A stretch of 64,000 nt of DNA, from positions 33,169,020-33,233,019 of the forward strand of contig NC_134464.1 of the NCBI RefSeq assembly GCF_047948215.1, read 5' to 3'. The notes beneath the pieces were generated by a model that made no database searches, was not told where the DNA came from, and worked only from the letters and a program-made list of their open reading frames with translations. This DNA comes from Lycorma delicatula. Taxonomy: Eukaryota > Arthropoda > Insecta > Hemiptera > Fulgoridae. A program made the position numbers and the translations under genes. Shown here one piece after another: positions 10,105 to 21,984 of the stretch; within the stretch, counting starts at the first letter, position 1; every line of letters begins with the position of its first letter.

Positions 10105-10840
10105 ACTACCTCCCCGTCGCAGCTTCATCCACCTATATGGTTAGTCGCATATACAGTAACGGTGAAAGTGGCTTTGTTGGTTGAGCCGCCGCGCCCTATA
10201 CCGTCGCACCCCTCAAATAATAAAAAAAATTAAAAAAAAAAAACCGAAAATAGTTTTTATATATTTACCTGAAAAGTATTATTAAGCCTAAATCTAGTGA
10301 ATATCTCGTTTAGTACAGTCAACATTGGAAAACTTTGGAATCATGTTCAAACTATTTTTTTTTTTTACATTTCTTCACCCCACTTCAAAGTCAAATTTCA
10401 AAAATCTAGAAATTAGTTTAATCAGATGAAGATTAGAATCACCAAAAATCAGATTGATATCTTCATTTTTTTACGGATAAATTAAAAAAAAAAAAAAAAA
10501 AAAAACAGCCGGATTTAAAAAAAACATCAAAATCCATTTAATTCTTAAAACTAGGAATTTCAAAAAATTTAGAAATTGATTTTTAAATATTCATATAAGG
10601 ATTGCATACACAAACAAAAATCAAGTTCATAACTTCATTTTTTACCGAAAAATTAAAAAAAAAAAAAAATCCATTGTTACTCCATTTTAACCCTTTAAAC
10701 TCAGAATTAAAAAAAAAATATTTCCTCTTTTGCCCTTACACCGTAAGGAAAACGTACGTACAAATTTTCATCAATTTATCTTCAGTAGTTTTTGCTGGGC
10801 GTTGATTATGAATCACTCACGATATATTGTCTTAAATATC
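10105..10840 (+). repeat. Interspersed repeat family B, copy 1
   Basis: Shares blocks with 29505-30030 in the same order and orientation: 'ggttgagccgccgcgcc', then 'agtga.ta.ctcgtt', 'tctagaa.tt.gttta' and 'ttagtagtttttgctg.gcgt'. This copy carries longer A-tracts and a partial internal duplication around 10490-10680. No coding potential or clear termini are seen. It may be a non-autonomous DNA element. Confidence 0.6.
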
Positions 10841-10850
10841 ACCTCAATTG

Positions 10851-10883
10851 GTTGAATTGAATTGAGGTCATAAGACCTCAATT
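10851..10883. repeat. Three alternating arms of a 9-10 bp inverted repeat
   Basis: ACCTCAATT, its complement AATTGAGGT and ACCTCAATT again follow each other. The middle and last form a 10-bp stem (10860-10869/10874-10883) with loop ATAA; the first and middle form an alternative stem. Confidence 0.75.
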
Positions 10884-10889
10884 GAAAAA

Positions 10890-12585
10890 TATCTTGGGAC
10901 CGGTTTGCCATAAGAAACGAGAATTTTGTGTATCGCCAATTAGCGCCCTGAATGAGAAGTGCATCACCGTAACGGATTATTTATTATTTACACGTTTTAA
11001 TAAATAATTTATAATTTTAAAATAGTCTTTGACACTTCGGATTACATAATGAAACTACTGTTAAAATTTGGTAGCGATTAATTTAGCAGTTCTTGAAATT
11101 TTTGCTAATATGCAAACGTTTTCTCTTTATATAACAAAGACACAATTGGACGAACAATACAAAAAAAAAATGTTTTATTATTATTATTATGTTTACCGTA
11201 AGCGATTTACATAATTATAACAAATTACGTAGTTAAAGTAATGTTAAACAAAGACAACTTACAAATGGTTGTTTGGAGAAGTAAATTTATAAGTATGAAT
11301 CTGATGTCATTAGTATAATATCTTCTGTTGACAGATATTTCTCTACATGATGTATTTTAATGTTATTCCGTCATTTATAATTCCATGTATTCATTACAAA
11401 ATATTATTTCTTATTTTCAAATTCATGAAAACAATCAATTTATTATTAATTTAATAATAATAAATTGTTTATAATTTTATTTATTCTACTGTCAAATAAG
11501 TGTAGAAACATTAATTAATATTTTATATAAAATTGACCTGTTATATACACTGTTATTGTTATGAAAACAGTATTTTGCAAAAATATTTCGGTTAGTTTTG
11601 TAGTAATTATTCATTAAGACCACCAAATTCAAATAAATGTATATCAGTTTATCTATAATTTATATTGAAAAAAAAATTATTAATTGCAATATTTTTTGCA
11701 TGAACTATTTAATAATGATAATACGTAAACTAAGTATACTCGGGCACTAGAAATGACTGTACATTATAAGATTATTTCTCTTTAACATTACGTAAACAGA
11801 ACAAGTGTTGTTCCCTCATATGAAGAAACTGTTGACTTTTTCGTGTTATAGTAACGTGTATGTTACAGATTTTCTAATAAACAAAATTTTTATGGTAATA
11901 TTTTAAGTAAATTACAAATAAACAATTTCAATTTAACCAGACTAGTTCTTTATGTTCAAATAAACAAGTTCAAATAAGTTTTGATCAAATAAACAATTTC
12001 AAGTTTTTTATTATCACTGACCTTGTAATTAAATGATGTAGTACGTAACAGATGTCGTAGAATTAATAATGATGTACCAACTCACCTGTAAGAAAGGAAA
12101 AAAAATCAGTTAAACTCATTAAATTTGTTTGATATATATGTATATAAATTTTGGGTTAAAGTATTAGTAAATTAATATGTTTTTTAAATTTATTCTTTAG
12201 AAATTTGTAAAGTTTCGTCGGTCGGTTAATGGGTAATTTATGAGAATAACGAAACTATAAATATGATTCTGTAAGATAAAATATAATTTTCTTACGTACA
12301 CAACTACAAAATAAAAATTAAAATAAATAAAATAATAATACAAATTAAAAGTAAAATAAAAATATAACTAAAAATTTCGTATTCTAATTTCAATTATTAT
12401 ATAAAAATGTTTTTTATTTTTTAAATATTCGTTTTCATCTTCAGAAAAAATCTATGACTATAAAATACACAAATAAATTTTATAGGAGATATTGAAAATT
12501 TGGATGGGGAAAACATGATTAATAATACTGAGATGTTTCTAAAAAAAATTCAAATTTTTCTAACCTTTCTTTGTTTTATTTAACT
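10890..12585. other. AT-rich intergenic DNA, nothing recognised
   Basis: Only simple-sequence structure is seen, for example a 13-bp stem with a 6-nt loop at 11436-11467 (CAATTTATTATTA and its complement). No gene or transposon domain. Confidence 0.6.
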
Positions 12586-12589
12586 GATC

Positions 12590-12985
12590 TTAAACATTTT
12601 GTTCAGAATTAAATTCTCTACAAATGTTCTTTATAATTTTTATGTGTTGTTACCCATTTAACAAAGTTATAGTACGTCAAACCTGTTTGGGTAAAGGGTT
12701 TTTCTTTACCCAAATATATTGGTTTTTACCCTAGATTTCTCAAAGAATACTGGAGATATGATTCTAGGACCTATTTTATTGCATATTTTTGGTAAAAAAT
12801 CATAAGAAATCACTAACTCTACATACCATTAATTAACGTCCTAAAAATTTCAGTACGACCTCATTTCACCGGGGTGGCTGAAATCCGAATGGAATCTTTC
12901 ACTAACCGTAAATCGCAAACGAAGCATTTTAGAACATACATTTATATGAATTTTTTCTATTATTTTTAAGAATAAAATAGATTAT
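12590..12985 (+). repeat. Interspersed repeat family A, copy 1
   Basis: Shares ordered blocks with copies at 16262, 34870 (minus), 35262 and 62225: 'acaaagttat.gtacgtcaaac', 'ggtttttaccctagatttct', 'cctaaaaatttcagtacgac', 'gctgaaatccga.tg.aatc' and 'gaagcattttag.acata'. Non-coding. Family of origin is unknown. Confidence 0.7.
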
Positions 12986-13529
12986 GAAATAGATCATGAC
13001 AGATTATGAAATAGATTATGCATACACTCTGTATGCATATTTAAAATATTATTTATTTTGGAAAAGCATCACAAAAAATTGACAAGTGGGGATTAAAGTA
13101 GTTACACAAATAAAATAGCACAAGCACATGATAAATTAATATGCTATTTGGTCTACTGATGATTTATACAAAAGTAAAAATTTTTCTTAATTTGCAGTTA
13201 CATTTCAATCTGTTCGTTTATATCGGAGTGCCTGTTACTTTTATTTCTTCTAAAATGAACCATTTTACAGATGTTACCATTAAATTCCTTTAGCAGCTTG
13301 AGTAATTGCTTACTATATATAAATGAAAATATACACATTATCATTCACATCCATTTAATTTTGAATATATCACAGCTTCAAGATCAGAACAAATACAGAT
13401 TAAAGTATTTAAACAGAAAAGTTTCGTTTTAATTCCGTCATAAAAGAACTAACCTCCATTCTGCTCTAAAACTATTAGCTGAATATTAGAAATATCAGTC
13501 ACACATTAGAATATATTTGAAAAAGGTAA
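12986..13529. other. AT-rich DNA, nothing recognised
   Basis: A direct repeat 'agattatgaaatagat' near 12979-13018 and a small 'tgcata..tatgca' hairpin are the only features noticed. Confidence 0.5.
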
Positions 13530-13817
13530 ATGTCTGCACTAGCAAAACGGCTAGTAAAACAATTAGAGGACGGGGTTTATTTGTAGAAATTTTATTTTCA
13601 TAGCGGTAAAAAAGAAAAAAACAGCTACTCAACTTTCCCAAAATGGATTATTGATGTTTTTTCAAAGGAAATATTTCAGACTGATATTCATAATTAAATT
13701 CCAGATCATACAACACGCACTGTTATGGAAATTAAAAAAGAAAAAATTAAATAAGACCAAATATTACGTCAAATTTTCGAAAATCCTAAAAACTACATCA
13801 ATAGATCAATGATTTAA
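13530..13817 (+). other. Possible decayed reading frame (95 codons, three internal stops)
   Basis: From ATG at 13530 a single frame reads MSALAKRLVKQLEDGVYL, stop, then FHSGKKEKNSYSTFPKWIID and later IPDHTTRTVMEIKKEKIK, ending at 13815-13817. Three stops in 95 codons is fewer than expected for this base composition, and the residues are protein-like. I recognise no family. It may be a fossil of a transposon frame or chance. Confidence 0.2.
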
Positions 13818-14700
13818 TATATATATATATATATATATGAGACTGTAAAATCATAGAGTTTTTTATACACCTAGGGGTAGAAATAGTCAGCACATAGAAC
13901 GAGCATGGAGAGGGTCCATAAAATGAGAAATAAAGATACATTAAGGAAAAACACAAAATTACCGGTGAATTTACTATCAAGAATTCATTTTACGATTAAG
14001 AATTCACAGTATACGGTAGTGCATGTCTGTTACTATACTTGAAAATATATCTGAATTCTAACAATCGGACGTACAGTGCAGTAAAATGTAAGTACAATCA
14101 ATACAATATTTTGAATACTACATAACATTGAAAATACATTAGAATTATACACTGTAGTGTACTTAATTAGAGAAATACTGAAATAATAAACTAATGTTTA
14201 TCAGATATTTTAGAAATTCATAAAAGCAAAACGATAATGGTCAGGTCAAGTTGAATTATCTTCTACATCTTAACATGAAGACAGAAAAATCTTAGAACCA
14301 GAAAGTTGTATTGTTGGTCAATCAAAAAAAGATGAAATTTTTTTGAAAAGACATATCTCTTTTTTTATGTTTTACATATAAGTAAAAAAAAAATAAAAAA
14401 ATATATATATATATTTAAAAACAATAATGGAATCGACCTAAATTCAGATGAAGATTAATTTATAATTTAAAAGAATTGCGACATTAATACTAACTATATT
14501 ATTGTTATTTATATACCTAATTATTGTAGTATTTTGTCACGAAAGTGACAAATTCTATTAATAAAAAAAAAAAAATATATATTACATAGATAACCAATAA
14601 GCTAAAATGATTATCAAAGGTGAGGGAGGTTTAGAGGTTGAATCCTGAATTCAATAGAGGATAACAAAATTACGGTCACATAAAGGACACACCTAACCTA
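13818..14700. other. AT-rich DNA with (AT)n at 13818-13838, nothing else recognised
   Basis: Short microsatellites and A-tracts only. 'atgttaaattc'-type low complexity continues to 14700. Confidence 0.5.
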
Positions 14701-14703
14701 TAT

Positions 14704-14707
<4 letters not shown>

Positions 14708-14744
<37 letters not shown>

Positions 14745-14770
14745 ATGTGTGTGTGTTTGTGTAGCACACA
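14708..14770. repeat. (TA)n/(TG)n compound microsatellite
   Basis: A TA run (about 14708-14741) passes directly into TG-rich sequence with a short 'cacacacac' complement at about 14765. Confidence 0.9.
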
Positions 14771-14814
14771 CACTTATATGTATCGGTGGACCGATTTGTA
14801 TTTGGTGTGCGTTT

Positions 14815-14900
14815 GTGTTTCTGTGAGCTAATGGTAAAAGCAAGGGACTGCAAGATCACAAGATCAACTCTTAACTTAATTGTACTGTTTTGTGATCTAT
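14815..14900 (+). repeat. Possible degenerate tRNA-like SINE head
   Basis: 'gagctaatggtaaaagcaag' continuing 'ggactgcaagatcacaagat' and 'caactct' resembles a decayed tRNA with A-box-like and B-box-like positions. No folded cloverleaf, A-tail or target duplication could be confirmed. Confidence 0.25.
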
Positions 14901-14949
14901 AGAAACTTCCTGGTGGTTGTAAATGAATGTGAAAGACTGTATACATGTA

Positions 14950-16261
14950 TCTACATAAATTATTGTTCTGATATATTACAGAAGAACAACAGTTAAGTAT
15001 ATGCTATTGAACTTCGTTAACGTTTAGTAAAACTTGTTTTAAACAAATTTAATTTAATTATTTGATGTCGTTATTAAACATTCTATTATAAATTTGTTGT
15101 AAAAATTAATTTTACCAGTTTTTGATCATATTACACACATTATTTCTCTCTTTTTTAGAATTAATTTGATTAATAATCTTTAAAACGTTTTACAAACTCC
15201 AGTTATGCTATTTCATAAACATAAATAAGTAATAAGAAATAAAATAGTTAAGAAAATAGCAGCAAGACTTACTGAATTATAAAATTTTCTTTGTCTTGAA
15301 CACGCTTTTTTTTTGGTAAATGTAAAAATTAGAAAATTGAAAGTTTACTTACTTATCTAAAATTACACTTACAGAAATAAATTCGTGTAAGTTAATAAGA
15401 AATTACAATTTACTTAAATTTACTTATATATTTATATAACTAAAATTTAATTTTTTGTTTTATATGTGCCCTAATAACTTAAAAACTACTAAGCTGATTT
15501 CGCTTAATTTATTATTTTTTTCCCGAGAGTGTTTATATGAATATTTAATAATATAATAATATACATATAATAATAAGATAATAATTTAATAGCATAATAT
15601 TTAGGCGCGTAATAACTGTATGAGGAAGTCGACATTGGTAAAGACAACGATTATCGATGTAGACGATATATCTCGTTCGATATATACAACGAAATTATAT
15701 TTAGTAAAAGAAGCTTTACATTATTTATATACAGATTTTTTTAATGATTTATATAGTAGTGAGATTGGTGAGGTGAACTGTGGTAGATATTGTGATAATA
15801 GCGAAGCATTGCCGGGTTCAACAGTATACATACACATACTTTTGTTAGCCAACAAATATATTGAAAAATTTAGTTCAATAAAACACCAGCCGCAGGTTAA
15901 TCCATCCTTACGTATATAGAACATGATATGTTAAATATAAAATAAAAAAAATAAAAATACACCTATACATGAAATACGAGCTATATACAATATAAATGGA
16001 TTGTTGGCCAGCTGATTTCTCTGTTATCAACTTACGAAATTATAATTTATCAAATTTTTACTTTGACAGTGAATTCGAGAAAGATACGTAAACTTTATTG
16101 TCTGAATAGCATTAGTACTAGTTTATTTTAATTTTATTACTTTTTTTAATACAACACCACTTTTTGAAACATTGCGCTTTGCAGGAAATCCTTTTGTTTT
16201 CATACGTGTTTTCATAAGTGTTAGCAATAAAATCAAATTTCCTAAACTTATATTTGTTTTT
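14950..16261. other. AT-rich DNA; possible Helitron-like fragment at 15600-15925
   Basis: A 99-codon + strand frame at 15620-15919 has no recognisable domain. It includes 'aatagcgaagcattgccggg', which resembles the GC-rich 'gcgaagc..gccggg' ends of some arthropod non-autonomous elements. The remainder is low complexity. Confidence 0.3.
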
Positions 16262-16625
16262 TATTCGGTTACTTTACATCAATTTTCTCAGAATTAAATT
16301 CTCTATAAGTCTTGATACAAATTTTTGGAATTTACATGTAAAATAATGTGTTTTTATACAACAGATTTTTTTGTTTTACATCAGATATTGTGAAAACTAG
16401 TAGGGGTTCTGGAAACAATTTTATTAAATTTTTCACTAGAGAAACCAATGAAACCATCAGGTTTACTCTTTAATTTGAGTTTCTAGAATTTCAGTATGGT
16501 TTTAATTCACTCTGCCAAGGAATCGGGCGAAATCGTTTGTTAGCCTTAACTCGATATCGGAGCGTTTCTGGATCCATGTTTATATGAAAGTTTTTCATTA
16601 ATTTTACTAGTAGAATGAGCTCAGA
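16262..16625 (+). repeat. Interspersed repeat family A, copy 2
   Basis: Begins 'ttctcagaattaaattctct', as copy 1 does, and ends in 'ctcgatatcggagcgtttct' followed by 'catgtttatatgaaagtttt', matching the 3' half of the family. It is more diverged in the centre. Confidence 0.6.
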
Positions 16626-17554
16626 AAACATCGGTATCAATAGGTGAATCACTCTCTACATAAATAGACAATAAAAACTTAATAAAATTTTCCAGAAAAT
16701 TAGTGACTATGGCTTTCAAATCAATAGCAAACAAATATTATAACGATTAATGACGAAATACTTTAATTTAAATGACATATATTAAACTAGAATTATTTTT
16801 TTAAATGTTATATAGGACAGTTTGGAGTCACATTCTCTACAACGGATTCAAGAAAAAAGTGTTTCATAAACAAGAGAACCAATTTTTTTTCTTTTTCCAA
16901 AAACCTCCTTGTAGAAACACAGATGCAAAGCTATTAATCCTCAACAATTAAATTTTACAAATGGCTGATAACAATCAAGATCTCAACATACTTTAAAAGT
17001 ATAAAACTTATGAAAATAATACATCGCTTGACAAAATAATAATAAAATGAGATAAATATTAAAAAAAAAATTACGAATAAGATTATATAAAAATATATTC
17101 AGTTACTATTCTTAAGGGTTTTTTAATATTTTTTTAATTCTTCCCCCTTCAAAAATTAAATTTTAAGTTTTGTTACTAGTATGAACAACAGTATTGATGA
17201 AGATGTTGTTAATTAGGAAGTATGAAAATGTCTTAGCACGAAGTTATAAGAGTAACTTATTAAGTAGATTTTCATTATTAATAAGCATAAGTACAATTAT
17301 CATTGATCGTTTGGAAATCTAAGCTAAGTCCTTCAATTTTCGTTTCACTAATTAATAACACCCTTAATTGATATTCTAAACTCTAATCTACTTTATATTT
17401 GCTGAAGATGTTGTATTGTGTATTAATATTAGCAATAAATAGTTACTGTTAGCTCAGAAATTTCTTTAGGAAAAATGTTTCATTATTTTGAAACCGATTC
17501 AGTTTAAATAATAAATAATTTAAAAACATTCAAAATTCTCTTTGTAATAGATTT
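16626..17554. other. AT-rich DNA, nothing recognised
   Basis: No domain, RNA gene or clear repeat was seen. Confidence 0.5.
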
Positions 17555-17745
17555 CAACTAGGGGATAGAAACGTAGAAGACCTCGAAGAAGGTGGATGGA
17601 TGTTGTTTTAAAAAAAACATGACAAAATTAAACTTGATGGAGAAGGTTCTATTTAATAGAGAAAGTTGATACTTTGAAGTGCGGTAGATTGTGAAAACTG
17701 TTTAAAGCCGGAATAAATAAACTAAAAAAAAAAAAAATAAAGAAG
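17555..17745 (+). mobile_element. RTE-like LINE ORF2 C-terminus with poly(A) tail
   Basis: Codons KRRRPRRRWMDVVL (about 17570-17610) match the common insect LINE ending 'GK R.RGRPR.RW.DdV..Dl'. A frame-shifted KKHDKIKLDGE block follows, then KLFKAGIN-like codons and an A-rich tail at about 17726-17745. A short 3' UTR before an A-tail fits RTE-like elements. Severely 5'-truncated and frameshifted. Confidence 0.6.
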
Positions 17746-17799
17746 AAGTTTCTTCTACACAGAAATAATGAATATATTGCATCTAAATTACTGAGACGG

Positions 17800-18285
17800 A
17801 TAAGAAGATTCCAGAAAAAAGAAGATAGAAAGTGAAGAAAAAAGGAACAACAAAGGGATTCTTTTTAGAAAAGAATTTATAGAAAAGCATAACAGGTCCG
17901 GGCAATGAAAATTATTACGCTTGAAAAATCAAAGGATGGATTGAAGGTAAGGAGATATAAATAATACCGGGGACGAGCGGAGTGATAATTTTTTCAAATT
18001 CAAATTTGATGCAACGTGCGATAAAAGCGATCACAGTCAGTGTTTGGTAACAAACGAGTGAAGAGTATGACACGAGTTTTCCATTTTGGACAGTAGTTGA
18101 AAACAAAGAGCTATTCGGTAAGTTATTTTGAGCAGGAATGAAAGTGAAAGTATTATATTCATTCATTAATTGTAGGGTAGTTCTTTTGTAAACACTAAAA
18201 GTGAATAATACTAGCAGAAAGTGAATTGTATGCATCTGGGAATTTATTCTTTTGTGCATTATAAATATTGATTACATAAAATTAT
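17800..18285 (+). mobile_element. LTR-like promoter repeat, copy 1
   Basis: Aligns block by block with 46340-46960: 'agaatttatagaaaa.c', 'caatg.aaattatta', 'gatataaata', 'cgaatgaagagtatg'-like, 'gggtagtt.t..tgtaaaca' and 'gcagaaagtgaattgtatg'. TATAAATA at 17956-17963 is kept in both copies. A conserved TATA box in a ~480-bp non-coding repeat suggests a solo LTR or another transposon promoter unit. TG..CA ends and a target duplication were not resolved. Confidence 0.45.
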
Positions 18286-18384
18286 TGATTTTTTCTAAAA
18301 AAAAAAAAAAAACACCTTTTCGCCTGCATTTTTATTAACAGACTTAATAGGATTTAATAATAAGAAAAAAAATGAATATCACAT

Positions 18385-18672
18385 TTAATATCAAAACAGG
18401 CGAAGTTTTTGGATGTTGGGCTTTTTTGGACATTTTTGGTCAAGTCGATTTCAATCAAAACTAAAGATGCACAATTAGATGTTACAACAGTAAAAATTCC
18501 AAAATTTTAACGTGCTACGGATAATCGTCTTTAAGTTATGCGAGATACATACATACAGACGTCACGCCGAAACTTGTCAAAATGGATATTTCCGTTGAAA
18601 TCTAAAAACCGAGATTTTTCGCGATTACAATATGTCTTTTGTACGAAGTACAAGGAAATGTAAGAAATAAAA
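18385..18672 (+). repeat. Interspersed repeat family C, copy 1
   Basis: Shared with 18775-19163 and 61262-61680: 'ttggacatttttggtcaagt', 'gatgcacaattagatgttac', 'gttatgcgagatacatac', 'acagacgtcacgc.gaaac', 'ggatatttcc.ttgaaatct' and a 'tacaaggaa.t' end. Non-coding; two copies lie in tandem here. Confidence 0.75.
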
Positions 18673-18774
18673 AAAAAGCCTGCTTATACTTTACTAATTT
18701 TCAGTTCCATAGATTTGGAAAATACTGATTTTTATTGATACTGATATTGATATCTGGTAACTGAAATCGATATC

Positions 18775-19163
18775 TATTAATAATAGAAGAATTTATAATT
18801 ATGATACATCGTTGAAAAGCTCTCAATGAGAACTTATTACTTCAGTTAAGAAAAATTCAAAGGTATAATTTTATTTTGGATTTTGAGCTTTTTTTGGACA
18901 CTTTTGGTTCAGTCGACTGCAAGCAAAGTGGGAGATGCACAATTCGATATTACAACAGTCCTAAATCTAAACTTCAATATCCTACAGCTAATCGTGTTTG
19001 TCATGGAAGATACATACGTACATATACGTACGTACAGACGTCACGCTGAAACCAGTCAAAATGAATTCAGGGATGGTCAAAAAGGATATTTCCATTGAAA
19101 TCTGAAAACCGAAATATTTCGCGATCATAATACTTTCTTTACTTCGTACAAGGAAGTAAAAAT
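18775..19163 (+). repeat. Interspersed repeat family C, copy 2
   Basis: Head-to-tail with copy 1 about 100 bp upstream. It includes a longer 5' part ('aaaagctctcaatgagaact') also present in the 61.3-kb copy, and ends 'gtacaaggaagtaaaaa'. The 71-codon frame inside it is not coding. Confidence 0.75.
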
Positions 19164-21005
19164 TGATATCATAATAATAAAAGACTGACGTTTAGCGATA
19201 ACCAGATTTTTTCTGGTTGTATTTCTATGAAATATGATTTTAAGTATTTAAATTTTAAAATACCGGCAAACAGTTACATCATTTTTTCGTTCTTTGCCCT
19301 CGATAAATTTTTATTTCAAATGTACCATTGGGTTTTAAAATAGTACTTAGTTTATTATTTTTATTTAAAATCTATCAATAAATTATGAAATACAAATAAA
19401 AAACGATTTTGTATAAAGAATTTAATAAACCATTTTAGAAATCGGTTTCAATTGAGTGTTCCTAAAAGTTCAGATAATATTTCACTAGGTGATAGTGGGC
19501 TCGGTGCATAAAGTGAATATTGTTCACCTTATGCAAAAATTAATAACTGGATGTTTGATTCTCTTATAAGGAATCAATTTAATTAAATTTCACGCTTTCT
19601 GTTTTTATTCTTTTATATAAAAACTATTTAATAATATTAGAAGAAAACTAATAAAACGTAAAATCGGGGTTCTCTCTACTGGTCTAAAACTTAATACAAG
19701 TAGAGAGATTTCATATACAGAAATTTACTCACTTAATTTTGTGATTTATGGTTAAACCGCTTTAGAAATATCAACAAAAAAAAAATTAATGACAATTATT
19801 TTGTAATCGCTTATCGAATCGAGACAAAAATTTAACAGAAGTTAGAACTTACATTGACTAATATATTTCTGAATTTCATAAGTTTTTAATAATCCGCTTT
19901 GGAAATAACCTTATCAAAAACTAAAAAAAACAATAAAGACAATTATATCGTCACCACTAAGTCTGATCTACTTAAATTTTTATTTTACTCATATCGCTGT
20001 ACTGAATTTCCAGATCCTATGATAAGCTGATATATAACTGAAATTGTTGTAAAATATTTTCAGGATATAGGGAAAAACTGTTTAGAAATAATCTCCTACC
20101 TGTAAATCCGATTGATTTAAAACTTTGGAAATTAAAATAATTTAATAAGTTCTTTCATTGAATTAAATTAAACTAATTTTCTACGAACATTTCGGATTTT
20201 ACAGTATTTTCTATATATTTCTACGTACTTTTTATCGTAATCAAAATTGAATTAAATTTAAATAAAATTCAAAATTGGCACTGGTAAAAAATAGAATTGA
20301 TATTAATTACTTGGGCTTTCTCGGACATCTTCCAATTTTAACAAACAACGAAAAGCAGGTCGAAATTCAAATCAATATCATAAAAGAAAATGGATAAAAA
20401 AAAATCTAATGATGAAAACTAACTCTCCTTGTTTTAATTTTGTACAAAATTTAGTGCCATTATTGCCCTAAATTTAAAACCTTTTTGAGGGATTATCGAA
20501 GAATTTATGGTAGACCAGTCTGGAGATATTAATAAAAAAACACACGAACACAAATACGTACATAATTGAAATTTTTTCCGAAAATTTCAATTTTTTGGCA
20601 CTAAGGAGGTCTTAAAAGGTTAACATTTGCAAAAACCCGGATGCACAAAATCTTTTCCGACAGCTTTACTTCCGTTTATAGCTATACTACTGCAGCAACA
20701 TATGTACGAATGTAGAAATAAGCTAACAGTAACACAAAAATTAACATTAAAGTAGCGAATTTTTCAAATAAATGTTTTTATTTCGTAAGATTTTTCTGAA
20801 AATAAAAAACAAAATAAAATCAAAAAAAGTAACTTTAAGATTAATACTTTTAGAAATAAGATGCGGTTTAAAAATTTGATAAAAACAAATAATTTAAATA
20901 AAAAATACAAAATATTAACAATATATGTTATTTCTTTTTATTTAATTGGTTTGTTAAAAATTGCTTCTTATTAACTGTTTCGTTTACAGTAAGAACGCAT
21001 TTTCT
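19164..21005. other. AT-rich DNA with hairpins and a diverged repeat
   Basis: 19506-19534 folds as a 12-bp stem with one mismatch ('gcataaagtgaa'). 20564-20592 holds a perfect 12-bp stem AATTGAAATTTT with loop TTCCG. Around 20320-20700, phrases such as 'acacacgaacacaaatacgt' suggest a relative of the 33- and 50-kb repeats. No gene is recognised. Confidence 0.45.
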
Positions 21006-21172
21006 GGCAGGCCATACTGGCGCGAGTGGTAGGGTCTCGGCCTTTCATTAGGAGGTCCGGAGTTTTTAAATCCCAGTCGTCATGGCATTTTTCACACACT
21101 ACAAAATTGCCATTTCATCTCATCCTCTGAATCAATCGGAGGCCTCCATCCCTTAGGCTAAAAGAAAAAATA
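21006..21172 (+). mobile_element. tRNA-derived SINE, family 2, copy 1 (diverged)
   Basis: 'ctggcgcgagtggtagggtc' continuing 'tcggcctttcattaggaggt' aligns with the 47.4-kb SINE. The A-box region is kept and the B-box is decayed ('gtttttaaatcccag'). The tail is different, ends near 'cccttaggctaaaagaaaaa' and is followed by A-rich sequence. Confidence 0.65.
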
Positions 21173-21189
21173 ATTGTCTAATAGGTTCA

Positions 21190-21650
21190 AAATTCTTTTA
21201 TTTATAATATTCTGCCATTAGGGAGAGTTCTGCCACGGGCGCTGCTCTCCACCTTGTTTTATCCTTTATTTTCGCATATTTTCCCTTTTTCTTAATCTCA
21301 TCCATCATTTAAAATCTTCCTCTTCCTTTCCTTTCATTGACATCCTCTAATAAATACCTTCTTCTCATACAATATCCTAGCCGGATCCTTTTCCTACATT
21401 CAATCACGTTTAGCATTTTCTTGTTCTTTCCGATCTCCTTAATACTTCTTCATTTGTTACATGTTCTTGCCATCTAACATTTATCATCTGCGCCACACCC
21501 AAAATAAAAAGAACAAAATCTTAAAAGCCTCAATTTTTTCTGTCTGCCTTTCTCATTGTCCGTGTTTCAACTCCATAGAGCAACACGTTCCTAATAGCAA
21601 CACGTTCCTTTAAATCAACATTAAAACTTAATGACCGTTCAACTTAAATT
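21190..21650 (-). pseudogene. LINE reverse-transcriptase C-terminal relic (RTE-like)
   Basis: The minus strand reads NVLLYGVETRTMRKADRKN, then INVRWQEHVTNEEVLRRSER, TRKC...T.LNVGKGSG, GKEEEDFK.WMRLRKRENMR and a W-R-AP-VA end. This is the typical 'vLLYGCETWtlrk', 'vtNeEVLrr' and 'GKRgRGRpr..WmDdi' order downstream of the polymerase core. Several stops and frameshifts occur. The catalytic part is absent. Confidence 0.75.
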
Positions 21651-21758
21651 ATTGTATAATGTTTTAAAATTAAATATTTATATTAAAAAATGATCTATAT
21701 AGAATATTATTTAAGTTATTTGAATATTTGTATATTTATTGATGGTCGGCATGTCGAT
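21651..21758. other. Short AT-rich gap
   Basis: Nothing recognised. Confidence 0.4.
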
Positions 21759-21954
21759 GGTGCAATGAATTGGTCTCTCAATACATTGAGCGGCAAGATT
21801 CGTACATGAAAATTGATTTCTGAAATAAAATATATTAATTTTAAAACTCCTATCTGTACATTAAGAGTGTCATAATTAAGATATTTTAGTTCAAAAATCA
21901 ATTTTCATGTAGGAATTTTGCCTATCGATGTATTGAGAAGCTAATTTATTGCAC
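21759..21954. repeat. Small foldback element, ~66-bp arms
   Basis: Left arm 21759-21824 (ggtgcaatgaattgg... acatgaaaattgatttctga) and right arm 21890-21954 are reverse complements with roughly 85% identity, around a 65-bp spacer. Weaker similarity extends outward to about 21740 and 21980. No coding sequence. It looks like a MITE-type element; the target duplication is unresolved. Confidence 0.75.
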
Positions 21955-21984
21955 TGTAGAAGTGCCAGATCTTCAAACATGTTT

